Origin: Brachionus rotundiformis
Taxonomy: Eukaryota > Rotifera > Eurotatoria > Ploima > Brachionidae
Length of the DNA: 64,000 nt
Reading direction: 5' to 3'
Assembly (NCBI GenBank): GCA_016802295.1
Contig: JAESIW010000208.1
Span: 2,517 to 66,516 of the forward strand
The notes below the pieces were generated by a model. The model saw nothing but the letters and a program-made list of their open reading frames with translations. It ran no database searches and was not told the DNA's origin. The position numbers and the translations under genes are program-made. How positions within the stretch are numbered: the stretch's first letter is position 1; each line of letters begins with the position of its first letter. Shown piece by piece: positions 42,876 to 54,764 of this stretch.

Positions 42876-43791
42876 CTAAATAAGTATTTAGCTTTTTTGA
42901 TAAGCTGAATAGCTAATTAAACAATTAACCTGAATAAAATAGCTAAAAGTTTTTCAAGCCTACATCAAAAAGGCTACATTAAATTAAAAAATAAAATCCA
43001 AATTTTAAATAATTAATTGGTTGAATTAACTTCCTTTTCTCTGAATGGTATTCTGAAAGTCCTTATAACAAGTATTAAATTTGCATATAATTTATTTTTC
43101 AAACTAGTTAAATTGTATTTTACTTACAAAGAATAAACAACCTTTTTTATAAATATCTTTTTCCATTTATTAAATAAATTTATAGAATCTATCCTGCATA
43201 AGCCAATATTTCACTTACTGCTTAATTAAACCTATTAATAGAATTTATTTTGCTTTTTATGTTGGTTTTCGTAAATTGAAGCTTGTTTTACCAAAATTGG
43301 TAAATTTCAAACTGTTTATTTTTACTAATTTTTTACAGAGTAAGTGAAACTTTTCTTTCATTCTAATTTTTTTACTAATTATTTCAAAATTTAATAAATG
43401 AGAAAAGCAAGCTTTATTTTTATTAATATAAAAAAATTATAAAAATGCATATATTAAACTTACTTTTTTGATTTACTCATCAACATTGATCTCAGATTAC
43501 AAATATTTTTATATTTTTATTTGTGGACAAGTTTCAAATTATATTCATTTAATTAAAACGTCAATATAAACACATTAAATCAAAATTATTTACTTTGACA
43601 ATTAGAATAAAGTTTTATGAATAGATTTTTCTTTTAATTTAAATTAAATTTTTTTAAACATTTATTATAATAAATTAACAATATGGTAATAGCCTGTTCT
43701 AGATCAAATGAACTCAATATGAAAATAAACAATATAAATTAACTCTCACTATAACAATAGCTTATAATAAAATAAAAATAAATATTTCAAT
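42876..43791. other. AT-rich intergenic
   Basis: No gene seen upstream of the LRR gene. Confidence 0.5.
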
Positions 43792-45773
43792 ATGAATGAA
43801 GTAAAGCATAATATAGTCAACTATTATGAGAGTTGTTTGAACGTAATTGATACACATACTGAGACATTGCTGTCTAATCCGGATATATCAAAGCGCGACA
43901 TTCAAAAAATAAATTCGCTACGAGATCAGTTTGTATCCGAGATACGACAAATAGAAAGATTTAATTTAGAAAATTTAAAAAAACATACCAAAGTCGATAA
44001 AATTATTTATGCTGAATATCTAATTAATTTAGCTTTTAAAAATAAATTTTGTTTTTTTATTCCAAACGATCCGAACCGTGGTCATTTGTTCAAATCGAAT
44101 CGTTATGGAGTTTTGGTCATATTGAACCAGTTCATCAATACCGAAATAATTGAAAATTTAATGTATTATTTAAAAAATTTAATTTTTAACCAAAAAAATT
44201 ATCTTTTTTCTTATCTAAAGAGATCTTGCTAACCGTAATATATGTTTACATGATCTGAATCATCTAGTCGATGAGTTTGATGTAATCTTTAATTTTTAAA
44301 ACTTATTAAATAAATAATTAAGTAGATAATTTGTTTGTCAAGGATTTTCTTAAAACTTTTATAATCTATGAACTTATTTCGTCAAAAGCAAACGAATCTG
44401 TGATTGATTTGTCATCAAGCGAGAACAATATTTTAAATAGAGTGGACATAAAATGTGCGCTAATGGACCCGGATAGCTTTGACTGGCTAGATACCATTTT
44501 AAATATGCCAAAACTGGAAACTTTAACATTCGGTTTTAACAGCTTGAGCTACTTGGACAGAAGCCTATTTTCAAAATTTGAACATCTAACCTGGCTTAGG
44601 TTCGAGTCTGGCAATCTTTGCACCATTCAAAGAGCAAACTTCGCGCCATTAGTAAACTTAAAGAGGCTCACTTTCGAAATAATAATTGATAAAATAAACC
44701 AAAATGGTTTCGAAGGTCTAAACCGTCTTGAAAAATTGGAATTTTGCTCTTCTGGTTTGTCAAAGTTGGCAAATTTTGAGCTTAATAAGTTAAATAGCCT
44801 TCAAAAATTAAGCATCATCTACCATTCTATTAATTGTCTAGAAGAAAACTCATTTGAGTCATTGAGTGAACTAAAAATTTTAAGATTAGATTCGAACAAA
44901 ATTAAAAATATTCAATCAGGAGCTTTTAAACATTTGGTTAATTTGGAAGAGTTGTATCTAGATGACCAAAAATATGAATTAAATCTAGCCACTAATTCAT
45001 TAACTGGTTTAAAGAGTTTAAAAATTTTAAGTTTACAGAAAAATTTAATTAAATATTTGAACTCTGATCTGTTTGATGATCTAACAAATCTCGAATATTT
45101 GTCATTAAGACAAAATTCGCTCCAAACCATTGATTACAATCTTTTAAATAGTTTACACAGTTTACAATTTTTAGACCTCTCTCTAAATGGGGACATAATG
45201 CTAGATTTTGAAAAACTTGAACTGAATAATTTAAAATTTTTATCTATTAAATCTAAAACGATACCAAATTTAATAAAAATTTCCCTCCAGGGGCTTCAAG
45301 TGGTTGATATTGATAATTTTAGTGCAATTAATTTCAATCATCAACCCAAATTAGAGTATTTAAATTTGGCATTTAATGACATTAGTTCAATTTGGCAATC
45401 GATTTCTGATTATTATTTTGAGCAGCTTAAAATTTTGAAATTTTTAAAAATTAAATTTTTAAAAACAAACCAAGAAGCGAAAATTAATTTGGAAAATTAC
45501 AAGAATAAATTGTCGTACAATATTCAATCTCAAGATAAGAATAATTCCAATGAAATAGATTACAAAATTACAAATAAAATAGAACATAATCAATATGAAC
45601 ATTCGTCTACCATTCAAGTAATATGGACATTATTTTACCATAATTTTTATTTTTATTTCATTTAGATCTCTAAATTTTGCACAGATAGTGAATTTTTTGA
45701 GAAGTTTTTGGACGTATCGGACATAACACGAAAAGTTGTTTTAAAAAATCTTCATCAAATTCATTATAATTAA
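43792..45773 (+). CDS. leucine-rich-repeat protein with helical N-terminal domain (4 exons)
   Basis: Exons 43792-44162, 44221-44281, 44343-45617 and 45666-45773 join in frame to 604 residues; introns are 58, 61 and 48 bp. Residues 1 to about 65 are a helical, coiled-coil-like segment (YYESCLNVIDTHTETLLSN, KINSLRDQFVSEIRQIE) of a kind seen before B-box/NHL or LRR modules. From about residue 185 there are roughly a dozen 23-25-residue LRRs (LxxLxLxxNxI type: LKILRLDSNKIKNIQSGAF, LEYLSLRQNSLQTIDYNLL). There is no signal peptide or membrane span, so it is probably cytosolic and a protein-interaction scaffold. Exon 4 gives an LDVSDITRKVVLKNLHQ tail; without that splice the frame runs into a hydrophobic AT-coded end (FYHNFYFYFI), judged intronic. 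Confidence 0.8.
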
Positions 45774-46233
45774 TTTTCCTCACGATTCTCCAATTTTTTA
45801 TTGTTCGATTTTCAGAAACTTTATAAAGAGTCTTTATAATCGGGTAATCTTAATCAAGTTACACATGTTTTCAATTGAATTTGAAAGAGATTTGTTAAAA
45901 AAATATATCTATAAAAAGCATTTAGTCAAGCGAACAAACTTATTGAATTGACTTTTTCAAGTTTAATTTTTTATTAATAATATTATATTAATTAAAAATA
46001 AATAAAAATAGTAAATGAATTAAAGCAATTTTTTTTATACTACACTTGGATAATTAGCTTGGAAAGCCGAAAGGTCTTTTATTTATTTAACAAAAACGAT
46101 ATATTTGATGATATTTTATTTGATAAATTTATAAAATAAGTTATTACCTAAATTTAGTTAAGCTTTATTTGTTTTCAATTATAAAAAGCCTATATATATA
46201 AAAAAAATCAATTAACAATCCATTTCTTAAAAA
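45774..46233. promoter_or_regulatory. upstream region of first chitin-binding gene, TATA box at 46180-46188
   Basis: TATAAAAAG at 46180-46188 lies 46-54 bases before the ATG. The remainder is AT-rich without a gene. Confidence 0.5.
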
Positions 46234-46758
46234 ATGTCCCAACTTATCTCCATTTTGGTTTTGGTAGCTTATTTTATGCTGATTGATGCTAAATTTTGGA
46301 AAAATGAGAAAATAGTCCGGCCATGGGAATTAAATTCCAATCAGTTAGCAGGTCTTGGAACTTTAATTGCCTCTAAGATTGACTTACCGTCAAAGCAACA
46401 ATCTCAAAATACAAATAATAATCAGCAGTCTAATTTAAATGTTAACCATCCTGATTCTGTGATTTCTCGTCCATCGAAGCCTTACTGGATCCAGCAGCAA
46501 ACTATCACAAACACTGGAGAGAAAATTATGGAAAATTTAATCGGAGGAATTTATTTTGATTGCTCAACTCGTCCAACCGGCCATTGGAAAGATTCCACTT
46601 ATTGTGACATTTTTCATGCATGTGTCTTTGGTCAGCAGAAAAAAACTTATTCATGTCCTTATGTTGGTGAATACACCTATTTCGATGATTATACACATAA
46701 ATGTGAATTTTTAAGAGCAAATCCATCAGGGTGCCCGTCTAAAATTTTTTTTCATTAA
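46234..46758 (+). CDS. secreted peritrophin-type chitin-binding protein 1
   Basis: A 174-residue single-exon protein. Signal peptide (MSQLISILVLVAYFMLIDA), a Gln/Asn-rich linker, the motif QQQTITNTGEKIMENLIGG, then one six-cysteine CBM14/peritrophin-A domain (FDCSTRPTGHWKDSTYC, DIFHACVFGQ, SCPYVGEYTYFDD, KCEF, GCP). CBM14 domains bind chitin in peritrophic matrix or cuticle-like layers. Its cysteine layout and the 40-residue core are shared with the four other family members at 48923, 55900, 59479 and 61381. A TATA box lies just upstream (46180). Confidence 0.88.
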   Translation: MSQLISILVLVAYFMLIDAKFWKNEKIVRPWELNSNQLAGLGTLIASKIDLPSKQQSQNTNNNQQSNLNVNHPDSVISRPSKPYWIQQQTITNTGEKIMENLIGGIYFDCSTRPTGHWKDSTYCDIFHACVFGQQKKTYSCPYVGEYTYFDDYTHKCEFLRANPSGCPSKIFFH

Positions 46759-46929
46759 CTTGATAAATGAGGAATATTTCTATTAGTATAAATTTATCTT
46801 ATAATTTGTTTTTCTGAAAAATAAACAACTAGTTAAGTAATCTAGATTTTTTAATTAATTAACATTTTTTGAGATTTTTAGTTTTGTTTTAAATTTTAAA
46901 AAAGTGTAAAAAAAATAAAAACCTCGATA

Positions 46930-47500
46930 TTTAAGAACTGAGAAATATCATAGAACAAAGCCTAGAACCGAACAGCCGATTCTTCTTAAATTTCATTTAT
47001 TTCAAGAGGCCTTTAATAGCATACACAGAGAAACCCTTTTGGTATACCTCAGAAGATTGTTAACTAAAAAAAACTCTTCTATTAGAATTCCGATTTTAAT
47101 GTAATTCTGGAAAAAAGACAACTATTTCTAATTGTGATTGATTATGTCATGAGGAAAACAACCTCAACTCCGAGGAGTATACAATGGAAGTTAACAACAA
47201 AGCTTAAAGACTTTTCAGTTGATTTGGTTAACATTGTTAAATGATGAGCGAGTCAATGAACCAATGTATCAAGTTCAAAACAAATGCGGTAGCTTGGACA
47301 TCAACTCAAAATGAAAATAGTAAGAATGCCAAACAGAGCTCAATGGACATCACAAGGAAAAAAAAAGGGAAGGACGGCCAGAAATAACATGGAGGTTAAC
47401 AATCACTAAAAAGTTTACAGAAATGGGAATTACATGAGGAGAAGCAAGGGTTAAGGCAAAGGATCGACTTGTGTGGAAACCTAAATTAATAATTCTACGC
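46930..47500 (+). mobile_element. internally deleted LINE fossil
   Basis: Plus-strand fragments: RT pieces (IAYTEKPFWY near 47015; FLIVIDYVMRKTTSTPRSIQ near 47130-47190, the region after the catalytic block) joined directly to the tail of the protein (NRAQWTSQG-like, then TWRLTITKKFTEMGIT and EARVKAKDRLVWKP near 47390-47490). Most of the RT is missing and frames are broken. Same family as the fossil at 38220-38690. Confidence 0.65.
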
Positions 47501-48869
47501 TCCGCAAGAAGCATATAAGGAAAAAAGTTCATATAATTTTCCGACAGGCTATGTTTTTTTTTTAAATTAGATGTTGGAAATTGGAGGCATTTGCGCAACA
47601 GAGAAGGCTTTTAAAATCATTTTAATCTTTTATATTTCAATTTTTTGGATAAGAAGAATTTATTTTGATATGGACCATATGGAAAATATGGACCTCTATT
47701 TGATTCCAAATTCGATGAGAATTTTTCTCTTTAAGAATAAGAGCATTTTAAATATTTTAGTTATTTTTAAACAGATGAATAATAAAAATAAATATAAAAT
47801 TTTAATTTAAGTTTTATGAAATTTCGATACTTATTAAAAATTGATTTATATTTTTATTTTTTTTTAAAACTAATTAAGAACTATTTTTAAATTTAATCTG
47901 AATTTATAAATTTATTAATTAATTTATTAATCTAAAATAGAAAATAGATCTTGAAACCAATGAAAAGCTTTAATGTGAATCATTTTTTTCTAACTCAATT
48001 CATGATACTTCCTAATTGAATATTAATCTTGCGTCAAGAGTTTTATTTACTTCGACTTAAATTGCTTTCTTATTTTGTTTATTCAAACTAAAATAATAAA
48101 ATAATTAAGTTTATCACACTTTACATTGATGTTGTAATCTAGATTTTTTAAAAAATCTGAAAAAAAATTTAAATTCCCATTTGATTTTGGAGCAAGATTT
48201 TCTGGTGATTAGTATATTTATGCCCAAATAAATTCCTGTTTATTTTATCTTTTCTTTTCAATGCCCAACTTCAAATTTTTTATCTTCTTTACATTCTCTT
48301 ACCATTCCAAAATCTTTTTGGTTGGTTTTCATTTGAATTTGAAATTGTGATAGATTTCCTTACCAACATGTAAATTTGGCAACTAAAATTAACTATTACG
48401 AGTTAACTTTAAAATAAAAATTATTGATTTAAAATAATTTCGCAATTTATTGATTAAATTTTGAGTAATAAATCGAGTGTTATAATGTGCCCACATTATT
48501 CGATTTGTGACCATTACAGCTTTTTAATCAAACAGTTTTTGAAAAATTTTCGCTATTATATTTTAACTATAACCGGATATAAAATTATAAAATAGATAAA
48601 TTAATAAAATAAAATTATCTCGAAATTCAATACTTAAAATGAAATTTTTATCTAATTAAATTATCTCTTTTAAATTGAGTAAGAGATTATAGACGGCTAA
48701 ATAAAAAATAATATAATAATCCTTCAAAAAAAACTGAAACTTGATCATATATTCTAAATGACTAAACAAGAACTGAACAAATTGTTATTTTTTTCAAATC
48801 CTTTTTTAATTTTACATAAGACTTGTTTATAAATTTTCTTAATCTACTTAATTAACTCTAGGTCAATAC
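47501..48869. other. AT-rich intergenic
   Basis: No supported gene; an 80-codon plus-strand frame at 47571-47810 has AT-driven composition only. Confidence 0.5.
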
Positions 48870-48877
48870 TATAAATA
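48870..48877 (+). promoter_or_regulatory. TATA box of chitin-binding gene 2
   Basis: TATAAATA, 46-53 bases before the ATG at 48923. Confidence 0.55.
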
Positions 48878-48922
48878 ATTGTTTGATTCTATTTAGAAAA
48901 AGGAAAAAAAAGTATTACAAAA

Positions 48923-49553
48923 ATGAATCCGACTAAGTTTGGTAAAAATTAAACAATTTATTATTTCCAAAGATAATCTATTTTTTTAAGCATATTTGTT
49001 AGTTTCAATCGTTTGTTTATTTAATAAATCAAATCAACAGCAATTAGAGCTAAAAGAAAAAAAAGTTGAACCAGAATGGACTACCAAAGAAGAAGACAAA
49101 ATGGTTTCATCAACAGCAACAACATCCTTACCTCATTTAAGCTCTGAAATACCAGATAAAACTGAAACAATTGACAATATTTTAGTATCCAAATTACCAT
49201 CGACTACAACTAATCAACCAAGACCTGTTTTTTTTCAACCATCTCCATTGCAAGTTGAGTATAGACCGGCTGGTCCTTATATAATCCAACAGCACACCTA
49301 TACGAACACTGGAGAACTAATTGTAGAGAATTTGATTGGTGGTGTACCATTTGATTGTAGGTTTAAGCCAACTGGCCACTGGAGAGATGGAAAATACTGC
49401 GATATATTTCATGCGTGTGTTTTTGGTCAACAGAGAAAATCATATGCCTGCCCGTTTGTCGGCGAAAGAACTTATTTTGATGAAATCACAAAAAAGTGTG
49501 AGTTTGCCAGACTTAATCCTTCTGATTGCTCTTCAAATACATTTCATTTTTAA
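48923..49553 (+). CDS. secreted peritrophin-type chitin-binding protein 2 (2 exons)
   Basis: A 19-nt first exon (48923-48941, MNPTKF plus one base) joins exon 48991-49553 across a 49-bp intron in phase 1, giving 193 residues and a proper signal peptide (FAYLLVSIVCLF). Without this exon the signal sequence would start at an internal Met and lack its basic N-terminus. A Thr/Pro/Glu-rich linker leads to the family motif IQQHTYTNTGELIVENLIGG and one six-cysteine CBM14 domain (PFDC, GHWRDGKYCDIFHAC, ACPFVGERTYFDE, KCEF, DCS). Predicted role: secreted chitin binding. It is tandem with gene 1 and preceded by a TATA box. Confidence 0.85.
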
Positions 49554-50222
49554 GATTTTTATTTTTTTATTTTTCTTTAATAAAATTTAACAATAAAAGA
49601 AGTATTTACTCTAAAATTTTATATTTTGAAAATTTGCCGAAAAACAAGCCTTTAATTACATAACTGAATTATGTTTTATTGTTAAGGTCCCATTTATAAA
49701 GAGTATAAATTTGCATATTTTATAGATATTTTATGATGGTTTAATTCATAATATTCTAAAAGACTTGAGGAAACGTAAAAAAATCGATATAATTTCATAA
49801 TTTTCTATTATAAAAACCTAAGATTTAAAATTAGGTTTAAATTTTTTATTTTTGAATTTTAATCATTAAGTTAGCATGATGAATTCCAATTTTCCGATAA
49901 AATTGATAAAAAATGCAACTTATTAGTCATATTTTCAAAATATTTTAAAATAAAATAAATTTTATTAAGAAATATAAAAGTATTTAGTGAGACGATAAAA
50001 AGATTTAGTTTTAGTTTGTATGAAATTAAAAAAAAACAAAAGATAAAATGATATGTATTAAATTAATTTTTATTTCAAGATTATATCATAATTACACAAT
50101 ACCTTTTTTAAAAGATTAATTTTTTTAATTTCGAGTGACGTTATTTTTAGCTATAAATGTTTCAGTATTTTAAATAATAATTTTATGATTTTAATTCTTT
50201 ATAGAAATAATTCTAAATAACA
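49554..50222. promoter_or_regulatory. spacer with TATA box of LITAF gene 1 (50152-50159)
   Basis: AT-rich; TATAAATG at 50152-50159 lies about 65 bases before the ATG. No gene seen. Confidence 0.4.
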
Positions 50223-50635
50223 ATGGATAATAAATTTGAACAGAACCCAACACCAATAATACCGGGTCCAACAAATTACCCTCCGCCACCGCCTTATCAA
50301 TCCCAGCCACAAAATGCAACAATAGTCATTCAACCTGTTCTCAATCAGGCTCTCATGCTTGGAAAAGATCCATCTCACGTGACATGGTAAAATTTTTACT
50401 GTTTTTGCAAATTTTAATAATTTTTGTTTATTAAAGCCCTACATGCAAAGCACAGGTTGTTACAAGAGTTAACTATAAATCAGGAGGTGGTACTTGGTTA
50501 ATCTGCCTTGGGCTTTGTCTAATTGGATGCGATCTAGGGTGCCAATTTATACCATTTTGTGTGGACTCGTGTAAAGATTCACATCATTATTGTCCTAACT
50601 GTAATGCATTTTTAGGCCGAAAATCACTTCTCTAA
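50223..50635 (+). CDS. LITAF: LITAF-domain membrane protein 1 (2 exons)
   Basis: Exons 50223-50386 and 50437-50635 (intron 50 bp, splitting the first zinc-site cysteine codon) give 120 residues. A proline-rich N-terminus with PPPPPYQSQP (PPxY-like, a possible NEDD4/ESCRT ligand) precedes the LITAF/SIMPLE domain: CPTC, a membrane-inserting hydrophobic segment (WLICLGLCLIGCDLGCQFIPF), then HHYCPNC. Family members are monotopic zinc proteins on late endosome/lysosome membranes. Four zinc-binding cysteines are present. The ATG at 50223 opens directly after a stop-rich leader. Confidence 0.9.
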
Positions 50636-52159
50636 ATCTTTTTTAGACTCCAAATGACAAATTAATTTTAATTGATTTTTGATAATATTCGTGTTAATAA
50701 ACAATTAATTTTTAGTTTTATTTATAAAATAAATTTTAACAACCTTTAAACGTTTTTCAATTTGACATAATTATTAAGATTTAATAATTTCAGGTTAACT
50801 ATTTCTGGTGAATAAAAATTCGGCCAATATCATGCAAATATACTCATCATGATATTTTTATTATTAGTCATAATAATTGGCATATCTTGATATGGCATGA
50901 TTTTATAGAAATATTAATTTTTTTGCGACGATGGTGAAATATGCGAACCTTAAGCTCTGTTCTGACATAAAGGACTTGGTGAAGTCAGTGGATAAACAAT
51001 AACCTTCGACCTATTTTGATAAAATTTGCTTTAAAACCAATTATTTATCTCCAATATTGTTTGAATATTTAAAACATCAAAATATTATTAAAAATTGAAT
51101 AATTCAAAGTTAATAGAAATATAAAAACTCATTGCAAATTTTTAGATCGCTTCATTAAAAGATCTTAAAAAATTGTTCCTGTTAAATCTTTGAAACAAAA
51201 ATTACTCAAAAAATTTATTTATTATAAAAAATATGAGATTTAAGTCAATTTAAGTAAAATCTGAAAAATAAGTTTTTTATTTACATTAGTAAAGATCATT
51301 TTTAAGTATTTTATTATAAAAACAGTGCTAAACTACAAGCTGATTTTTTCTTATTTTTTGGCGAACCAAGATTCACATATATGAATAAACCATTTACTTA
51401 AATTTTATTATTATTTTGCCAAAAAAAAATTTTGAGGCTAAGTTGAATTTTTGAAAATTATTACGGTCTTGGCAGTTAAATAATTAAAAATTTATTGCAT
51501 TTAAAAAGTGTTGTTAATAATTTAGATATACATTATTTTACTTAATATATCTCTAAATCCAAAAAATTTAAGCAAAAAAATATTATATTGTACTTAAATA
51601 TCGTCATATAAAGTTATAAAAAGTTAGAAATATCTACATATATTGTATTGGTATTTTGAAATAAGAAGTTATAATTTGATTTGCTGTTTATCTGTTTATG
51701 TCAATAGAAATTGGTTGTATCCATCGTCCAAATACATTTTTCTGTAATTTTGAATACTTTTTACCGTTAACTTTCATATCCTGAAAAATTTGATGATGAT
51801 TTATAGGATTTTTTAAATCATTTTAGAAATAAGAAATATACAAATTTAATTTAATAAAAATTTGAATATTATTTAAAATATAAAACTAAAATAGTTCCTT
51901 TGAAGTGGTAATAGGATGAAAATTTCCATTTTCCTTCAAGTAACGTTCTAAAAAATACCTCATAATACAAAAATATATATAAAACATCAGATTTTGATTT
52001 GAGAGAAAATAAATAGCAGAAGGATTAAATAATTATATTTTTTGAAAAAATTCAATTTTAATTTTTTTAATTAATAAAAAAAAGGCGCTTTAAATTTTGA
52101 TCAACTTTGGTAATTTTAGTTAAAATAAAAAATTTATATATTTAAATAGAGAGTGTTTT
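50636..52159. other. AT-rich intergenic
   Basis: About 1.5 kb between the two LITAF genes; no gene or repeat recognised. Confidence 0.5.
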
Positions 52160-52205
52160 ATATAAAATTAAGAGAAATACTTTTAAAAAATTGATATTTG
52201 AAGCA

Positions 52206-52579
52206 ATGAAAAATATCGAAGAACCATTGAATACACAAACTTATCAGGATAGAACCAATTCATCGACTTCCGATGCCATTATTGTTCAGCCAATTGGTGT
52301 TAATTTTGACCAACAACCATGTTCGCTTATTTGGTATATTTAGATTTTTTTAAATTGAATTTAATCATTATTTTCATTAGCCCAACTTGCAAGGCCAACA
52401 TAGTCACTAAGATTTCTCGCAAAAATGGCATGTGTACATGGTTATTATGTTCTGCTCTTTGTATGCTTGGATGTGCTTTTGGCTGTCAATTCATTCCCTT
52501 TTGTTTAGATCGCTTTAAAGATGTAGAACATCATTGTCCTAATTGCAATGCCTTTTTGGGAAAGAAAAAACGATTCTGA
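52206..52579 (+). CDS. LITAF: LITAF-domain membrane protein 2 (2 exons)
   Basis: Exons 52206-52333 and 52381-52579 (intron 47 bp) give 108 residues. The intron sits at exactly the same codon as in LITAF gene 1 and the second exons have equal length, so the two are tandem duplicates. CPTCKANIVTK, hydrophobic WLLCSALCMLGCAFGCQF and HHCPNCNAFLG form the LITAF domain. The N-terminus lacks the polyproline PPxY-like motif of gene 1. TATATAAAA lies at 52160-52168, 38-46 bases before the ATG. Confidence 0.9.
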
Positions 52580-53419
52580 TTAAAATAAAAATATAATTAT
52601 AATTAATAAACGCCTTTGAATTAATTTTTTTTTCTCTAAATATTTCCTGAAAAAAATTAATTGTTAATATCAATGGCTTAGAAAAATTCCAAATGATTAT
52701 TATCAAATGTTTAACAACGAAAATCGAAAATCTGCAAAAAGATTAAATATAATTCAATATATAAATATATATAGCTTCAAGTTAAGAATTACATGAGCAA
52801 TATTAAATAAAATTAATAATTTTTTTAAAAATTCTGTTCAAAAATACCAATGGCTAGTTTCAAAATAAATATTGAAGTCTTTAATCAATCTAATAGAAAA
52901 AATGTGAAATTTAGACTTAATATTTAGACTTCAAAATATAGTTGGATATTTTATCAGGTTAAAATTGAATTGAGAAATTAATACCCAAATCGATAACTGA
53001 GATTCGCTTTATGCCTAAAAATATTGTCAGACAAACAAGTTTAAGTTAAAGATTGTATTTAAAAAAAAAAATTAGATTAAATAAGTCATATTTTTTAATT
53101 ACTAAAATATGTCTTATTGGAAAAAACCAACCAAGTTGATATTCAACATGATATTACTTAAAATGCCTATGAAATTTTTAAATCTATTTTTTTAAATTTA
53201 ATTTTATTATAAGGAAATAAAAATAATTTACCAGAAAAGACTATTATCCAAGACACAAATCCTAAGTCAAGTAGCTTTAGATTGCATAAATTCAACTAAA
53301 TGTAAAAGAGATCTATTTCTTTCTGCTAGTAGATTTTTTTTTGATTGCTAGAAAAAATATTAATTAATTGAATTACTTAGTTAGAAAAATTTAATTATAT
53401 TAAATAGCATAAAAATTTG
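52580..53419. other. AT-rich intergenic
   Basis: No gene seen. Confidence 0.45.
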
Positions 53420-53663
53420 CTAGCAGAAGAAGCAACGTCCAATGTAAAATATGGTAAATATCCATCTCTTCTACCGGAAAGAAAATTTCACTATCCGATT
53501 CCTTTGTTTCGGAACTTGATAAAAATGAGTATTTTTAATTATTATTATTAACATCAGGTTGAAAATCAACTTTTATTTGATAATCAGATTCAAATTCAAT
53601 TTTTTTTTCACCCGAGTAATTAAGGCGAGAGCGGATAAATTTAGACTCTGGTGGCATTTAATT
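53415..53663 (-). CDS. possible small two-exon gene, unknown
   Basis: Minus strand: ATG at about 53661 opens MPPESKFIRSRLNYSGEKK and continues VDFQPD before AT-rich sequence and stops. A second protein-like frame (SSSETKESDSEIFFPVEEMD) continues to a hydrophobic end (HWTLLLLLANFYAI) and stop near 53413. A 38-bp GT-AG interval lies between, but the phases do not match for any donor I tried. It could be a frameshifted relic or I may have missed the true splice site. Confidence 0.25.
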
Positions 53664-53849
53664 TTTGATAGGATTGAGTTCAATATTAAGTTAAATATTA
53701 AATAACCAAAAATTATATAATTGAAAATATTCAAAATTTAAATCAAATCACATAATTTGAGACTATATTTATTTAAAATTTAAAAAAATTCAAAAAAGTA
53801 AAACTATTGATCTGTGTTGAATTTTGTCCAGGTTATTCAAAAAATTCAC

Positions 53850-54764
53850 GTAAAGACCGAACTTTGAAAAGGTAAATTTCAATAAAAATTGGTAAAAATG
53901 TGTAAAAATTCGTAAAAAAATTATATCACATTTTTAAAAAATAGCTTTATGATTAGACCATTCACCATTTTTTTCGATTACCACTGGAATCACCTGAAGA
54001 AAAAGCCCTTTCAGAAAAATTATTTTAAATCCTCAAATTACCGATACCGTTCGCTTTGAAAAATTTGATTTTGATTTCAAACTTTATATTTTTTCCTTAT
54101 ATTTTATATATAGATATTTCATCCTTGTGCAAAGATTTTTTAGATAAAAATAATATTATTTGGGCAAAAAAAACATTTTATTATTTTAATCTGTAAATTT
54201 TAACAAGCTGAAAATTTTATTGTTTTAGGCTAAATCTCTACCAAAATAACCGGATTTAAACCCAATTGAAATGGTTTGGAACTAGCTTAAAACATATATT
54301 TTAGCACAAAAGGCAAAAAATGAAGATGTGATCGATTCTATTTTAAGTTTCAAAAAATTTTGAGAGGCGAAAAGTGTAAAAAATACATAAACCACTTAAA
54401 AAAGATATTATATAAATTTGACGATTCAAAATAAATTTTTCCGAAAGGGTTTTTTCTTCAGGTGATTCCAGCCGTAATCGAAAAAAATGGTGAATGGTCT
54501 AATCATTAAGCTAGTTTTTAAAAATGAAGTTCGCTTTTTACTTAAATTTACGTAAAAATCTGTAAAATTTTCTTTTTGATTTTTTTAAATTTACTAAAAA
54601 ACACAAAAATGGCCTAAATAACGGCATCTTTTTGGCATTTTCCTTTTTATCAGTTTTTTCAAAATTTTTGGTAAATTAACATTTTTTTACATGTGTAATT
54701 TTACGTAAATTAATGTAGATTTACGAAAATTTGGTAAAAACACTAGTATCAAATCATCACTGTA
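53850..54764 (-). repeat. dispersed repeat, copy 2, interrupted by a nested transposon
   Basis: The ends (GTAAAGACCGAACTTTGAAAAGG at 53850 and the complement of GTGATGATTTGATACTAG at 54764) match the two ends of the 41905-42060 copy. It is cut in two by the TA-flanked element at 53944-54511. Confidence 0.65.
53944..54511 (+). mobile_element. Tc1/mariner-like element with about 69-bp TIRs, degenerate transposase
   Basis: Inverted termini 53944-54012 and 54443-54511 match at all but about four positions (core GATTAGACCATTCACC... inverted as ...GGTGAATGGTCTAATC). TA lies directly outside both ends (53942-53943 and 54512-54513), the target duplication of this superfamily. Inside, plus-strand PDLNPIEMVWN followed by LKTYILAQKAKNEDVIDSIL (54247-54350) matches the C-terminal DDE block of Tc1/mariner transposases, with stops. 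It is internally deleted at about 570 bp, so non-autonomous. Confidence 0.82.

Noticed and set aside
47571..47810. 80-codon plus-strand frame after the LINE fossil
   Set aside because: Hydrophobic AT-coded residues with repeated I/L/F/K/N, no motif; it overlaps the end of the fossil.
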